A program made the translations under genes and the position numbers. 64,000 nucleotides of DNA from NCBI RefSeq assembly GCF_019218265.1, contig NZ_JAHUZE010000001.1:868001-932000 (forward strand), in the 5' to 3' direction. Numbering within the stretch: the stretch's first letter is position 1; the number at the start of each line of letters is the position of its first letter. The stretch is from Maritimibacter dapengensis. Its GTDB lineage: Bacteria; Pseudomonadota; Alphaproteobacteria; Rhodobacterales; Rhodobacteraceae. Positions 53,837 to 62,871 of the stretch are shown here, in pieces. The notes under the pieces were generated by a model. That model did not search any database. It worked only from the letters and a program-made list of their open reading frames with translations, and was not told the origin of the DNA.

Positions 53837-54061
53837 ATGGTCTATACCGTCAACACAACCCTGAGACCGATTCCGAAGCGTGTGCTTCGGCTGGGCCGTA
53901 TCGTCTTCGCGATCCTGCCGGGGCGCGACAGCAAGCAGCGTTCGCGCCCCCGGACGCTGCGGCAAGCGGTGCCGGACTACCTGCACCGCGACGTGGGCCT
54001 GCCGCCCGCAGCGAAGGCAAGCCGCCTGCCGCCGGACGTGGTGGGGAGAACGCTGATGTAA
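53837..54061 (+). CDS. Small basic protein, DUF1127-like
   Basis: A 74-residue strongly basic protein (many Arg/Lys, RSRPRTLRQ). Near residue 44-60 it reads AVPDYLHRDVGLPPAAK, which fits the DUF1127/YjiS core (x-L-RDIGL). AAAGG lies 8 bp upstream of ATG 53837. DUF1127 proteins in Rhodobacter (for example CcaF1) are small RNA-binding proteins tied to stress; that function is inference here. A 12-bp terminator hairpin follows at 54066-54093. The upstream terminator at 53752 lies 59 bp before the start codon. Confidence 0.6.
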   Translation: MVYTVNTTLRPIPKRVLRLGRIVFAILPGRDSKQRSRPRTLRQAVPDYLHRDVGLPPAAKASRLPPDVVGRTLM

Positions 54062-54065
54062 GGGG

Positions 54066-54096
54066 CCGCCCGGAAGCATGCGCTTTCGGGCGGTTT
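54066..54096 (+). terminator. Terminator of the DUF1127-like gene
   Basis: CCGCCCGGAAGC (54066-54077) pairs with GCTTTCGGGCGG (54082-54093) over a 4-nt loop, with one G-T pair, then TTTCGC. Confidence 0.8.
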
Positions 54097-54107
54097 CGCT
54101 TGCGACG

Positions 54108-54980
54108 CTAGAGCCGCTTTTCGAAGAATACGTCCGGATATGGGTCGTCGTTGAACCGGTCGATTTCGGTCCAGCCGAGTCGTCGGTACATGGCGACGGC
54201 TTCGGGGAGTTGCGAGTTGGTGTCGAGACGAAGAACGCTTTGGCCGAGGTCGTGGGCCGTGGCTTCGATGCGGTCCATGAACCGGGTCGCGAGTTTGAGA
54301 CCGCGGGCCGAGGGCGCGACCCAGAGGCGTTTGACTTCGCCCCAGTCACCATGACCTTTCAGCCCGCAGCACCCGACCGGAAGGCCATCGGAGAGGGCGA
54401 TGAAGAAAGCGCCTTGTGGTCGGATCATGCTGGTCGCTTCGGGGTCTTTCGACAGGTGAACCTCGAAACCAGTCTCGAACCGCCGGGCGAGTTCGTCGAA
54501 ATACTGGGTGAGGCACCAGATTGCGCGGGAATCGCGCGTGTCGACCTCTTCAAAGGTCACGGCATGTTGGCCGAGGGCCGAGGCGATCAGGTCCATCGCG
54601 TCCAGGAGTGCCTGCGCATTCGGGTGGTTTTGGAGCAGCCTGTGCGCGCGCGTGTTCGACAGATCCTCGTAGGCGTCGAATTCGGCCTGGCCTGCGTCCG
54701 TCAGGCTGGCGATGCGACGCCTTGCGTCGTCGGGTGCGGGTGTCGTGGAGACGAGGCCCTCATCTTCGAGGCCGCGCAGGAGGCGGCTCATCAAACCGCT
54801 GTCGAGGCCGAGGTAGTCGCGAATCGCGGCGACTTCGGTGATCCCACGGCCGATCGCGTTCAGCACACGGGCTAACCCGAGCGGGCGACCGCGACCGAGG
54901 AAACTCTGGTCGAGCACGCCTGCCTCCCGCGTGACAGTGCGGTGGAAGCGACGGATGCGGGTGATGTCGATTTTATTCAT
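54108..54980 (-). CDS. MarR-GNAT fusion protein
   Basis: A protein of 290 residues from ATG 54980 (the frame allows 299 from ATG 55007). The first half is a MarR winged helix: [46 protein letters not shown] in pieces over about residues 35-80, wing [16 protein letters not shown]. The second half is a GNAT acetyltransferase: [41 protein letters not shown] (acetyl-CoA loop, R-x2-G-x-A form), and [10 protein letters not shown]. Such fusions are thought to couple regulation to acetylation of a small molecule or protein; the target is unknown. Two imperfect direct repeats (CTGACAAT, CTGATAAT, 11 bp apart) lie upstream near 55012-55030. Confidence 0.85.
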   Translation of the reverse strand: MNKIDITRIRRFHRTVTREAGVLDQSFLGRGRPLGLARVLNAIGRGITEVAAIRDYLGLDSGLMSRLLRGLEDEGLVSTTPAPDDARRRIASLTDAGQAEFDAYEDLSNTRAHRLLQNHPNAQALLDAMDLIASALGQHAVTFEEVDTRDSRAIWCLTQYFDELARRFETGFEVHLSKDPEATSMIRPQGAFFIALSDGLPVGCCGLKGHGDWGEVKRLWVAPSARGLKLATRFMDRIEATAHDLGQSVLRLDTNSQLPEAVAMYRRLGWTEIDRFNDDPYPDVFFEKRL

Positions 54981-55090
54981 GTCTCGGACTCGGGTCAGAA
55001 AATTCATCTGACAATGGTCTGATAATCATGCACAGGTCAAGGCCGCGAAACCGATTGACAGCATATGACTTTCTTGGCCAATCAGGCGCG

Positions 55091-55693
55091 ATGCGCCACG
55101 ATTTGCCATATGCAGCTCCGGGGTCGACCGTGGGATTGCTGGGAGGATCGTTCGATCCGGCCCATGAAGGTCATGTGCATATCACTCGTGAAGCGTTGAA
55201 GCGGCTCGGCCTGGATGCCGTCTGGTGGCTGGTCACACCGGGAAACCCGTTGAAAACCCACGGGCCCAAGCCGCTCGAGACACGGCTCGCCCATGCGCGC
55301 GAGATCATGCAGCATCCGCGCGTGACAGTGACCGGGATCGAAGCCCGCCTTGGAACGCGGTTCACCGCCGAGACGCTTGGGATGCTTTTTCATCTTTATC
55401 GCGACGTGAATTTCGTTTGGATCATGGGGGCCGACAATCTCGCCGATTTTCACCGTTGGGAGCGGTGGCGCTGGATCATGGAGGCGCTGCCCGTCGCGGT
55501 GATCGCGCGTCCGGGCGAGCGAGTGGCGGCGCGCACGTCGCCGGCGGCCCGGATCTATCGCGATTGGCGCGTGCCGGGACGCGAGGCCGAGCGGATCTTG
55601 CGCATGGCACCGCCGGCCTGGGGCCTCATCAACATCCCGATGCGCCCGCATTCCTCGAGCGCGATCCGTGCGCGCGGCGAGTGGACCGACTAA
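55091..55693 (+). CDS. nadD: Nicotinate-nucleotide adenylyltransferase
   Basis: A 200-residue enzyme that adenylates nicotinate mononucleotide to deamido-NAD. The nucleotide site [14 protein letters not shown] (GxFDPxHxGH) is near residues 19-32, [11 protein letters not shown] near 56-66, and RPHSSSAIR (ISSTxIR type) near the C-terminus. ATG 55091 gives the family length; the frame reaches to 55028. In alphaproteobacteria nadD often sits with rsfS/rlmH; here the next gene is dacB. Confidence 0.93.
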   Translation: MRHDLPYAAPGSTVGLLGGSFDPAHEGHVHITREALKRLGLDAVWWLVTPGNPLKTHGPKPLETRLAHAREIMQHPRVTVTGIEARLGTRFTAETLGMLFHLYRDVNFVWIMGADNLADFHRWERWRWIMEALPVAVIARPGERVAARTSPAARIYRDWRVPGREAERILRMAPPAWGLINIPMRPHSSSAIRARGEWTD

Positions 55694-55786
55694 CGGCTTG
55701 GGCCGGGTCCGCACGGAACGATCACGTCCTCGATTGTTTCTGAAAACGGCCTTGTCAGTAGCCGAGACCCAAGGTTTACTCTCGCT

Positions 55787-57307
55787 ATGACCGGGGGAGT
55801 AACGAGGCGTGTATTCTTGGGCGGTGCCATGTCGGCATTGGCCGGCTCCGCATTCGCGGAAGCCCCGCTGCGTTCCCTGCGCCCGCCACCTCGTGCGTCC
55901 GTCGCGGCGCCGAGGCTTTCGCCGTCGGCAGCCCCGGTGCGCACAGCGCCGGGCATTGACGCGCTGATAGCCAAAGCCAAGTTGGGCGGTGAGGTCGGGT
56001 TTGTCGTCTCGGACGCCAAGACCGGCCTTGTGCTCGAAGCCAGAAATCCAGGTCTCGCCATGCCGCCCGCCAGCACTGCGAAAGCGGTAACGGCGCTTTA
56101 CGGTTTCGACAGCCTGGGTATGGAGCACCGTTTTCCGACCCAGATCATGGTAACAGGTCCGGTTTCGGGTGGGAAAGTGCAGGGAGACCTGATCCTGCTC
56201 GGAACAGGCGATCCGACGCTCGATACCGATGCGCTCGCAGGTATGGCGCAGCAGCTCAAGGGCAAAGGGATTACGGGCATCACCGGGCGATTCCAAGTGT
56301 ATGCCAGTGCATTGCCATATGTGAACGCGATCGATTCCGAACAGCCAGACCACGTGGGATACAATCCGGCGATCGGCGGCATGAACCTCAACTACAACCG
56401 CGTGCATTTCCAGTGGACCCGGTCTGGCGACGGATACTCGGTCGCCATGGATGGGCGGTCCGACCGCTATCGGCCAGCGGTGAAGATGGCGCAAATGCAG
56501 GTCGTGAACCGGGAACTGCCGACCTATACCTACAAATCCGGTTCGGGTGGCGTCGACGAATGGACGGTTGCACAGGGTGCGCTGGGGAATGGCGGGTCAC
56601 GCTGGCTGCCGGTGCGCCGCCCAGACCTTTATGCGGGAGAGGTGTTTCAGGCGCTAGCGCGCGTGCACGGGATCACGCTTCCCTCGCCGCAAGCCCTGCA
56701 GGGCAAACCGCGAGGCACGGCAATCGTTCAGCACAATTCCGGGACATTGTCGGCGATCACGCGATCCATGCTCAGGTGGTCGACCAATCTCACGGCCGAG
56801 GTCATCGGGATGAGCGCGACGCGGGCGAGAGGGCAGAATGCGGCAAGCCTGTCGTCGTCAGCGCAGGCCATGAACGCCTGGATGAAAGCGGGTTTGGGCG
56901 CGAAGAGTGCGAACTTCAAGGATCACTCCGGCCTGTCCGACAAGAGCCGTATTTCCGCCGAAGACATGGTGGCAATGCTCGTCAAAATGGGGCCCGGCGG
57001 TCCGCTTCATAGCCACATGAAAACGGTCGCTGTGCAGGATGGAGACGGCAAGTCCAATCCCAACGCCACACATAAGATCGAGGCGAAGACAGGCACGCTC
57101 AACTTCGTTTCGAGCCTCGCAGGCTATGTCACCGCACCGGACGGGAATGTGCTTGCGTTCACGATCTTTACCGGCGATGTCGCCCGGCGCAATGCGATTG
57201 CGCGGGCGGATCGCGAGCGACCCGCAGGCGCGAAGGCCTGGGGCGGGCGGTCGCGCTGGCTTCAACACCAGCTCATCAATCGTTGGGTCGCCGTCTACGG
57301 TGCTTGA
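55787..57307 (+). CDS. dacB: D-alanyl-D-alanine carboxypeptidase/endopeptidase, PBP4 (S13) type
   Basis: A 506-residue penicillin-binding protein of family S13. The N-terminus TRRVFLGGAMSALAGSAFA carries twin arginines and looks like a Tat signal. Catalytic motifs: PASTAK (SxxK) near residues 93-98, STN (SxN) in LRWSTNLTAE near 330, and KTGT in IEAKTGTLNFV near 427. It trims or cuts peptide crosslinks in peptidoglycan in the periplasm. A Gly-rich region GSGGVD is in the insert domain. It follows nadD by 93 bp and is convergent with the GST gene. Confidence 0.93.
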   Translation: MTGGVTRRVFLGGAMSALAGSAFAEAPLRSLRPPPRASVAAPRLSPSAAPVRTAPGIDALIAKAKLGGEVGFVVSDAKTGLVLEARNPGLAMPPASTAKAVTALYGFDSLGMEHRFPTQIMVTGPVSGGKVQGDLILLGTGDPTLDTDALAGMAQQLKGKGITGITGRFQVYASALPYVNAIDSEQPDHVGYNPAIGGMNLNYNRVHFQWTRSGDGYSVAMDGRSDRYRPAVKMAQMQVVNRELPTYTYKSGSGGVDEWTVAQGALGNGGSRWLPVRRPDLYAGEVFQALARVHGITLPSPQALQGKPRGTAIVQHNSGTLSAITRSMLRWSTNLTAEVIGMSATRARGQNAASLSSSAQAMNAWMKAGLGAKSANFKDHSGLSDKSRISAEDMVAMLVKMGPGGPLHSHMKTVAVQDGDGKSNPNATHKIEAKTGTLNFVSSLAGYVTAPDGNVLAFTIFTGDVARRNAIARADRERPAGAKAWGGRSRWLQHQLINRWVAVYGA

Positions 57308-57319
57308 GCCGCGCAGCGG

Positions 57320-58018
57320 TCACTCCATCGACGGCGTCTTAACCGCAACCTCGGAGGCAGGGCGCGCCATGCATGCGGCCCGCCAACGCATCACGTTGGG
57401 ATAGTCCGGCAGACCCATAATATCATCGGCCTTGTATCCGGTCGAAAGCGCGCGCACCCAAGGCCATGTCGCGATGTCCGCTATGGTGTAGTCATCGCCC
57501 ATGATGTAGTCGCTCCCTTCGAGGCGTTTCTCAAGAACGCCAAGCAAACGCTTGGATTCGTTGAGGTAACGCTCCATCGGGCGCTTGTCTTCGAAGTCTT
57601 TTCCTCCGAAAGCGTAAAAGAAGCCGAATTGACCGAACATCGGGCCGACGCCACCCATTTGCCACATCACCCACTGGATCGTTTCATAACGTTCTGCCGG
57701 GTCTTCGGACAGGAAATGCCCGGTCTTCTCGGCCAGGTAAATGAGGATCGCGCCGGTCTCGAACAAACCCATGGGCTTTCCACCCGGACCGTCGGGGTCA
57801 AGGATCGCGGGGATCTTGTTGTTCGGGTTGAGCGACAGGAACTCGGGCGTGAACTGGTCGTCTTTCAGGATGTGGACGAGGTGGGGTTCGTATTCCAGCC
57901 CGGTTTCCTCGAGCATGGCCGAGACTTTCACCCCGTTGGGCGTGGGCATGGAATAGAGCTGAATCGCTGCCGGGTTTTCGGCGGGCCAGCGTTTGGTGAT
58001 GTCGAATTGGTCGAGCAT
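57320..58018 (-). CDS. Glutathione S-transferase family protein (YghU/Ure2p-like)
   Basis: A 232-residue GST-fold protein. The N-terminal thioredoxin-like half has IQLYSMPTPNGVKVSAMLEE, NPNNKIPAILDP and LFETGAILIYLAEKTG; the C-terminal helical half has YTIADIATWPWVRAL. The TPNG and NPNNKIPA elements match the YghU/YfcG (Nu-class) group, which uses Thr/Asn rather than Tyr or Ser and reduces disulfides with glutathione. ATG 58018 follows GGACC-type spacing; the frame is open to 58222. It is convergent with dacB. Confidence 0.9.
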   Translation of the reverse strand: MLDQFDITKRWPAENPAAIQLYSMPTPNGVKVSAMLEETGLEYEPHLVHILKDDQFTPEFLSLNPNNKIPAILDPDGPGGKPMGLFETGAILIYLAEKTGHFLSEDPAERYETIQWVMWQMGGVGPMFGQFGFFYAFGGKDFEDKRPMERYLNESKRLLGVLEKRLEGSDYIMGDDYTIADIATWPWVRALSTGYKADDIMGLPDYPNVMRWRAACMARPASEVAVKTPSME

Positions 58019-58056
58019 GGGGGTCCTTTCGGTCCGTGCGAAGTGTGTTTTGGGGA

Positions 58057-58479
58057 TCAGAGCGTCATGTGCCGCGCCCGCGCACCGCGTTCGATGGCGG
58101 CGGCATGAAGGCGGTCGATGTTGAGCTCGTAGCGGATTTCTTCGAGGATGCGCAGTTCCGCGTCCCGCAGCGTGGCGTCTGCCGCCGCGACATCGCAGGC
58201 CATGGCATAGGCGGTTTCCCAAAGGTGTTCGGGAAGGTTTTCGCGGACGAGGCCGAACAGCGCGTCCAGCCCGTCTTCTTCGCTCATGAGGTCGAAGACC
58301 GAGTTGGACACGCCTTTGATGCGGTCCTGATCGTAGGTGGCGAAGACCGGAAGGTGGTTCACGATCTCTTCGATCCTGAGCAATTCGGCGGTCTCAACGC
58401 GCCCGTCCGAGAGCGATACGGCCATCATGACAGCGATCAGGCTGTCTTCGGGCGTGAAGGAATGGGGTAGGTCAGGCAC
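58057..58479 (-). CDS. TerB-like protein (GTG start)
   Basis: A 140-residue helical protein of the TerB tellurite-resistance family: DSLIAVMMAVSLSDGRVETAELLRIEEIVNHL, then AYAMACDVAAADATLRDAELRILEEIR, the paired acidic helix motifs of TerB. Start GTG 58479 has AGGAA at good spacing; the frame to 58539 has no ribosome site. The acidic DGRVE and DATLRDAE loops are metal-binding in KP-TerB; whether this member binds metal is unknown. Its gene lies 38 bp beyond the GST gene on the same strand. Confidence 0.85.
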   Translation of the reverse strand: MPDLPHSFTPEDSLIAVMMAVSLSDGRVETAELLRIEEIVNHLPVFATYDQDRIKGVSNSVFDLMSEEDGLDALFGLVRENLPEHLWETAYAMACDVAAADATLRDAELRILEEIRYELNIDRLHAAAIERGARARHMTL

Positions 58480-58587
58480 TGGCGGTTCCTTTGTGATCGT
58501 GTTGCAGTGCAGAATATTGACCGCACCCGTCCGCTTCAATAGGTAGGCGATCTACCTGCTGCACAAGCCCTGTGAATGGAAAATATC

Positions 58588-60165
58588 ATGTCCGAGATGC
58601 GCGACCTCGCGATGCAATCGAAAGCCTGGCCTTTTGAAGAGGCGCGCAGACTCTTGAAACGCTACGAAAAAGGCGCACCGGAGAAGGGCTACGTTCTGTT
58701 CGAGACGGGGTACGGGCCGTCTGGCCTTCCGCATATCGGGACGTTCGGCGAGGTCATGCGCACCACCATGATCCGGCGCGCATTCGAGACGATCAGCGAT
58801 ATTCCCACGCGGCTGATCTGTTTTTCCGACGATTTGGACGGGATGCGCAAGGTGCCGGAAAACGTGCCGCAGCAGGAGCTTCTGCACGAGAACATCCAGA
58901 AGCCGCTGACCAGCGTGCCGGACCCGTTCGGCGAATACGAAAGCTTCGGACACCACAACAACGCCATGTTGCGCCGGTTCCTCGACACGTTTGGGTTCGA
59001 GTATGAATTCTATTCCGCGACCGAGTTCTACAAGTCGGGCCAGTTCGACGAGGTGCTCCTGCGGGCCGCCGAGAAATATGACGACCTGATGGAAATCATG
59101 CTCAAGTCCCTGCGTGAGGAACGGCAGCAGACCTATTCCATCTTCCTGCCCATCCACCCGGAAACGGGCCGTGTGCTCTACGTCCCCATGAAGGAGGTCA
59201 ATGCCAAGGACGGCACGATCACTTTCGACGACGAAGACGGCCGCGAATGGACACTGCCCGTCACGGGCGGCAATGTGAAGCTCCAGTGGAAGCCCGACTT
59301 CGGTGCGCGCTGGGCCGCGCTCGGCGTGGATTTCGAGATGTATGGCAAGGACCACTCGTCCAACACGCCGATCTACGACGGGATCTGCCGCAAACTGGGC
59401 ACGCGCCCGCCGGAGCATTTCGTCTATGAGCTGTTCCTCGACGACAAGGGTGAGAAGATTTCGAAGTCGAAAGGCAACGGGCTGACCATCGACGAATGGC
59501 TGACCTATGCCTCGACCGAAAGCCTTGCATATTTCATGTACCAAAAGCCCAAGACGGCCAAGCGGATGCATTTCGACGTGATCCCGCGGGCGATGGACGA
59601 ATACCACCAGCAACTCGCGGCTTATCCGGGGCAGGAACTGGCCCAGAAGCTCGCCAACCCGGTGCACCACATCCACAACGGTGATGTGCCGGAGTCGAAG
59701 ATGGTGGTGAACTACTCGATGCTTCTGAACCTCGCGTCGGTCGCGTCGGCGCATGACAAGTCGGTGCTTTGGGGCTTCATCCGGAACTATGCGCCCGAGG
59801 CCTCGCCCGAGACGCACCCGGATCTGGACGCCGCCGCCGGGTTCGCCGTGAAGTATTACGAGGATTTCGTCGCGCCCACGAAGGAATATCGCCTTCCCAC
59901 CGAGCTCGAGCGCGAGGCGCTGACCGATCTGCGCGACCGGCTGGCAGGTTACGAGGGGGAGAAGACGGGCGAGGCGTTGCAAAGCGAAGTCTTCGCCTGT
60001 GGTCGTGAGCGGTTCGACCCGATGCGCGATTGGTTCAAGGCGCTTTATCAGGTGCTTCTGGGCGCGGACCAAGGCCCACGCTTCGGCTCGTTCATCGCGC
60101 TTTACGGCGTGAATGAGACCGTGGCGCTTATCGACAAAGCGTTGGCGGGCGAACTGGTGGGCTGA
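58588..60165 (+). CDS. lysK: Lysyl-tRNA synthetase, class I
   Basis: A 525-residue class I LysRS, the archaeal-type enzyme found in alphaproteobacteria instead of class II LysS. HIGH-type motif [11 protein letters not shown] near residues 45-55, KMSKS-type [11 protein letters not shown] near 289-299, and a C-terminal helical domain. ATG 58588 ([21 protein letters not shown]) is preferred over 58576 because family members start there and a GGA lies ahead. It charges tRNA-Lys. Tandem GC repeats follow its stop. Confidence 0.95.
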   Translation: MSEMRDLAMQSKAWPFEEARRLLKRYEKGAPEKGYVLFETGYGPSGLPHIGTFGEVMRTTMIRRAFETISDIPTRLICFSDDLDGMRKVPENVPQQELLHENIQKPLTSVPDPFGEYESFGHHNNAMLRRFLDTFGFEYEFYSATEFYKSGQFDEVLLRAAEKYDDLMEIMLKSLREERQQTYSIFLPIHPETGRVLYVPMKEVNAKDGTITFDDEDGREWTLPVTGGNVKLQWKPDFGARWAALGVDFEMYGKDHSSNTPIYDGICRKLGTRPPEHFVYELFLDDKGEKISKSKGNGLTIDEWLTYASTESLAYFMYQKPKTAKRMHFDVIPRAMDEYHQQLAAYPGQELAQKLANPVHHIHNGDVPESKMVVNYSMLLNLASVASAHDKSVLWGFIRNYAPEASPETHPDLDAAAGFAVKYYEDFVAPTKEYRLPTELEREALTDLRDRLAGYEGEKTGEALQSEVFACGRERFDPMRDWFKALYQVLLGADQGPRFGSFIALYGVNETVALIDKALAGELVG

Positions 60166-60199
60166 TTGTTCGCCGCAAGCGGGGCTTGCGGCATGGGAT

Positions 60200-60289
60200 G
60201 CAGGCGCCAGCCACCGCACGCATCTTCAAGCGGGGGCCAGCCCCCGCACGCACCATCAAGCGGGGGCCAGCCCCCGCACCCCCGGCATA
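60200..60289. repeat. Three tandem ~30-bp repeats with hairpins (part of copy C)
   Basis: Units start near 60200, 60230 and 60260. The second and third contain the perfect hairpin CGGGGGC-CA-GCCCCCG (60231-60246, 60261-60276); the first is degenerate. Each ends CGCACGCAxCxTCAAG or similar. The tail at 60276-60310 (CCCCCGGCATATTTGAAGCA then CGATGAAAGGGG) continues the intergenic repeat family of 1131 and 25369. Confidence 0.75.
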
Positions 60290-60310
60290 TTTGAAGCACG
60301 ATGAAAGGGG

Positions 60311-60418
60311 TCAGGCGATCCAGAGCCGGATGACCCATGCGACCGTGCCGATTACGGCGACGCTGGCGAGATAAATCGCGGCGAACCATGCGAGGCGTCT
60401 AAGGGTCGGGCGGGCCAT
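60311..60418 (-). CDS. Small membrane subunit of cytochrome bd (DUF2474-like, CydX role)
   Basis: A 35-residue protein: two or three charged residues, then one hydrophobic segment AWFAAIYLASVAVIGTVAWVI and RLWIA. It starts on the last bases of cydB (TGATG), so it is translationally coupled and belongs to the cydAB operon. Small one-helix proteins after cydB (CydX, CydH, CydS or DUF2474) bind the oxidase and stabilise its haems. The RRLAWF-IYLAS pattern suits DUF2474, which accompanies CIO-type bd oxidases. It is too short for usual gene finders. Confidence 0.75.
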   Translation of the reverse strand: MARPTLRRLAWFAAIYLASVAVIGTVAWVIRLWIA

Positions 60419-61449
60419 CAGTGATACCCTGTGTCGACGTCGATCTTGCCTCGGAACACGTAATAGGCATAGGCGGTGTAGCCCAGGATGATCGGGATCA
60501 GGAAGCCCGCTCCGATCAGCATGAAGATCTGGCTTTGGCGCGGCGCGGCGGCCTCGTAGATCGTGACCGTGGTTGGGATGATGTAGGGATACATGGTCAG
60601 CCCCAGGCCCGCGAAGGTCACGACGAAGAGGCCCAAGGACGCGAAGAACGGCCAGTGGTCGTGGCGATGAACATGGAGCGCCCGGAAGAGCGCCCAGGCG
60701 AGGCCAAGGACGATCATTGCGACGGCCACGGCCCAGAGAATGTGCCAGCCTTCGAACCAGCGGTAGAAATAGCCGTCTTGCAGGATCGGGGACCAGATCG
60801 AGACCGAGCCGATGAAGATCACTGTGGCGATGCCCAGGTGCCATGCGCGGGTGCGCATCCGCTCCTGAAGGTCGCCGGTGGTCTTCATCACAAGCCACGT
60901 CGCGCCCAGAAGGGCGTAGCCCACAACCACGGCAAGTCCGACAAACATCGAGAACGGTGAGAGCCAGTCCCACCAGCCACCGGAATATTGCCGTGCGGCC
61001 TCGTCGACCGAGATGCCTTGCAAGAGCCCGCCTAAGGTCACGCCCTGGGCGAAGGCGGCGAGGGTGGAGCCACCGATGAAGGCCGCATCCCAGATCCAGC
61101 GGCCCGTATCGGCCTTCCAACGGAATTCGAAGGAAACCCCGCGCAGGATCAGCGCCAAGAGCATCACGATGATCGGTATGTAGAGCGCGGACAGGATCAC
61201 GCCGTAGGCAAGCGGGAAGGCGGCGAGGAGGCCGCCGCCGCCCAGCACCAACCAGGTTTCGTTGCCGTCCCAGACTGGGGCGACCGAATTCATCATGATG
61301 TCGCGGTTTTCCTTTTTTCGCTCGGTCGCGAACAGGATGCCGAGGCCGAGGTCGAACCCGTCGAGCACCACGTAGATCAGAACGGCGAGGGCGATGATGC
61401 CCGCCCAGATGGTCGTAAGGTCGAAAGAGATGTCGCTGACGATGGGCAT
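60418..61449 (-). CDS. cydB: Cytochrome bd (CIO-type) ubiquinol oxidase, subunit II
   Basis: A 343-residue membrane protein with about nine segments: LIYVVLDGFDLGLGILF near the start, WDGNETWLVLGGGGLLAAFPLAYG, RGVSFEFRWKAD, GWWDWLSPFSMFVGLAVV. WDGNETW and RGVSFEFR are CydB hallmarks. With CydA it makes a quinol oxidase reducing oxygen to water; no proton pump. The stop overlaps the small subunit, and cydA ends 9 bp upstream. Confidence 0.94.
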   Translation of the reverse strand: MPIVSDISFDLTTIWAGIIALAVLIYVVLDGFDLGLGILFATERKKENRDIMMNSVAPVWDGNETWLVLGGGGLLAAFPLAYGVILSALYIPIIVMLLALILRGVSFEFRWKADTGRWIWDAAFIGGSTLAAFAQGVTLGGLLQGISVDEAARQYSGGWWDWLSPFSMFVGLAVVVGYALLGATWLVMKTTGDLQERMRTRAWHLGIATVIFIGSVSIWSPILQDGYFYRWFEGWHILWAVAVAMIVLGLAWALFRALHVHRHDHWPFFASLGLFVVTFAGLGLTMYPYIIPTTVTIYEAAAPRQSQIFMLIGAGFLIPIILGYTAYAYYVFRGKIDVDTGYH

Positions 61450-61458
61450 GTTGGTCTC

Positions 61459-62871
61459 CTACTCCCTGCGAACCGTTGTGATCCCGGCCGCACGGGTCGG
61501 GCCGGTCGCCTCCGCTTTCAGGGGCGGCTCGTGCGGAACCGGCGGGCGCGACATCAGGCGCAGTATGTAAAACGTGCCCGCGCCAAAGACGGCGAAATAG
61601 ACCACGATGAAGGCGATCAGGCTGGCCCCGACGGCGGGCGCATCGAGCGGCGCGGCGCTATCTGCGGTGCGCAGGAGGCCATAGACGGTGAACGGCTGAC
61701 GCCCGACTTCGGTGGTGATCCAGCCGGCAAGCACGGCGATCAGCCCGGAGGGCCCCATCGCGACGGCAGCGCGATGCAGCCACGGCCAGTAGAACAGCCG
61801 GCCCCGATAGCGCGCCCAGAGCGACCAGAGGCCGAGACCCATCATCGCGAAGCCGAGTGCCACCATGACACGGAAAGACCAGAACACGATACCGACCGGC
61901 GGTTGGTCGCCGTCGGGGATGGTATCGAGCCCGTCGAGCGGCTCGTTCCAGCCGTGTTTCAGGATCAGGGACGACAGTTTCGGGATGCCGATGGCGTAAT
62001 CCAGCCTTTGTTCCTCATCGTTCGGGATGCCGAAGAGGTAAAGCGGTGCGCCGTCCGGGTGGCTTTCGTAGTGGCCTTCCATCGCCATGACCTTGGCAGG
62101 CTGATATTCAAGCGTATTGAGGCCGTGCTGGTCGCCCAGAAAGATCTGGATCGGGGCGACGATGGCCGCCATCCACATCGCCATTGAGAACATCGTGCGC
62201 GTGGCCTTGCTCGGTTCGGCACCTTCCTTGCGGCGGCGCAGGAGGTGGAACGCGCCGACGCCACCGACGATGAACGCGGTCGTAAGGTAGGCGGCGGTGA
62301 CCGTGTGAGCGAGCCGGTAGGGGAAGGACGGGTTGAAGATCACTTTCCAGAAGTCGGTGGGAAGGAATTGCCCGGTTTCCGGGTCCACCATGAAGCCTGC
62401 GGGCGTGTGCATCCACGAGTTGACCGAGAGGATCCAGAACGCGGAAATGAACGTGCCGACGGCGACCATCAGCGTCGCGGCCATGTGCAGGCCCGGTCCG
62501 ACCCGTTCGCGCCCGAACAGCATGATTCCGAGGAAGCCCGCTTCGAGGAAGAAGGCCGACAGCACCTCATACGCCATCGGCGCGCCGATCACCGGGCCGG
62601 CTTTGTCGGAAAATACGGACCAATTGGTGCCGAACTGATACGACATGACGATCCCGGACACGACGCCCATCGCGAAGGCGAGTGCGAAGATCTTGACCCA
62701 ATATCGGAAGAGGTCGAGGTAATGCTCCTGTTTCGTCCAGAGCCACAGCGCGTTCAGCACGGCAAGAAAAGAGGCCAGGCCGATGGTGAAGGCGGGAAAC
62801 AGAAAATGGAACGATACGGTGAAGGCGAACTGGATGCGTGCCAGCAGCACGGCGTCGACGTTTTCCCACAT
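61459..62871 (-). CDS. cydA: Cytochrome bd (CIO-type) ubiquinol oxidase, subunit I
   Basis: A 470-residue haem-bearing subunit. RIQFAFTVSFHFLFPAFTIG carries the b595 His, FGTNWSVFSDKAGPVIGAP, MAYEVLSAFFLEAGFLG, SVNSWMHTPAGF, and the conserved GWITTEVGRQPFTVYGLLRT near residue 380-399. The Q-loop between helices VI and VII is short, which marks the cyanide-insensitive (CIO) subgroup of alphaproteobacteria and Pseudomonas. A possible RegA/PrrA half-site pair lies upstream (62945-62964). Confidence 0.94.
   Translation of the reverse strand: MWENVDAVLLARIQFAFTVSFHFLFPAFTIGLASFLAVLNALWLWTKQEHYLDLFRYWVKIFALAFAMGVVSGIVMSYQFGTNWSVFSDKAGPVIGAPMAYEVLSAFFLEAGFLGIMLFGRERVGPGLHMAATLMVAVGTFISAFWILSVNSWMHTPAGFMVDPETGQFLPTDFWKVIFNPSFPYRLAHTVTAAYLTTAFIVGGVGAFHLLRRRKEGAEPSKATRTMFSMAMWMAAIVAPIQIFLGDQHGLNTLEYQPAKVMAMEGHYESHPDGAPLYLFGIPNDEEQRLDYAIGIPKLSSLILKHGWNEPLDGLDTIPDGDQPPVGIVFWSFRVMVALGFAMMGLGLWSLWARYRGRLFYWPWLHRAAVAMGPSGLIAVLAGWITTEVGRQPFTVYGLLRTADSAAPLDAPAVGASLIAFIVVYFAVFGAGTFYILRLMSRPPVPHEPPLKAEATGPTRAAGITTVRRE

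Noticed and set aside
60200-60310. Repeats considered as a CRISPR array
   Set aside because: Three adjacent units without unique spacers, hairpin-type sequence, and no cas genes.
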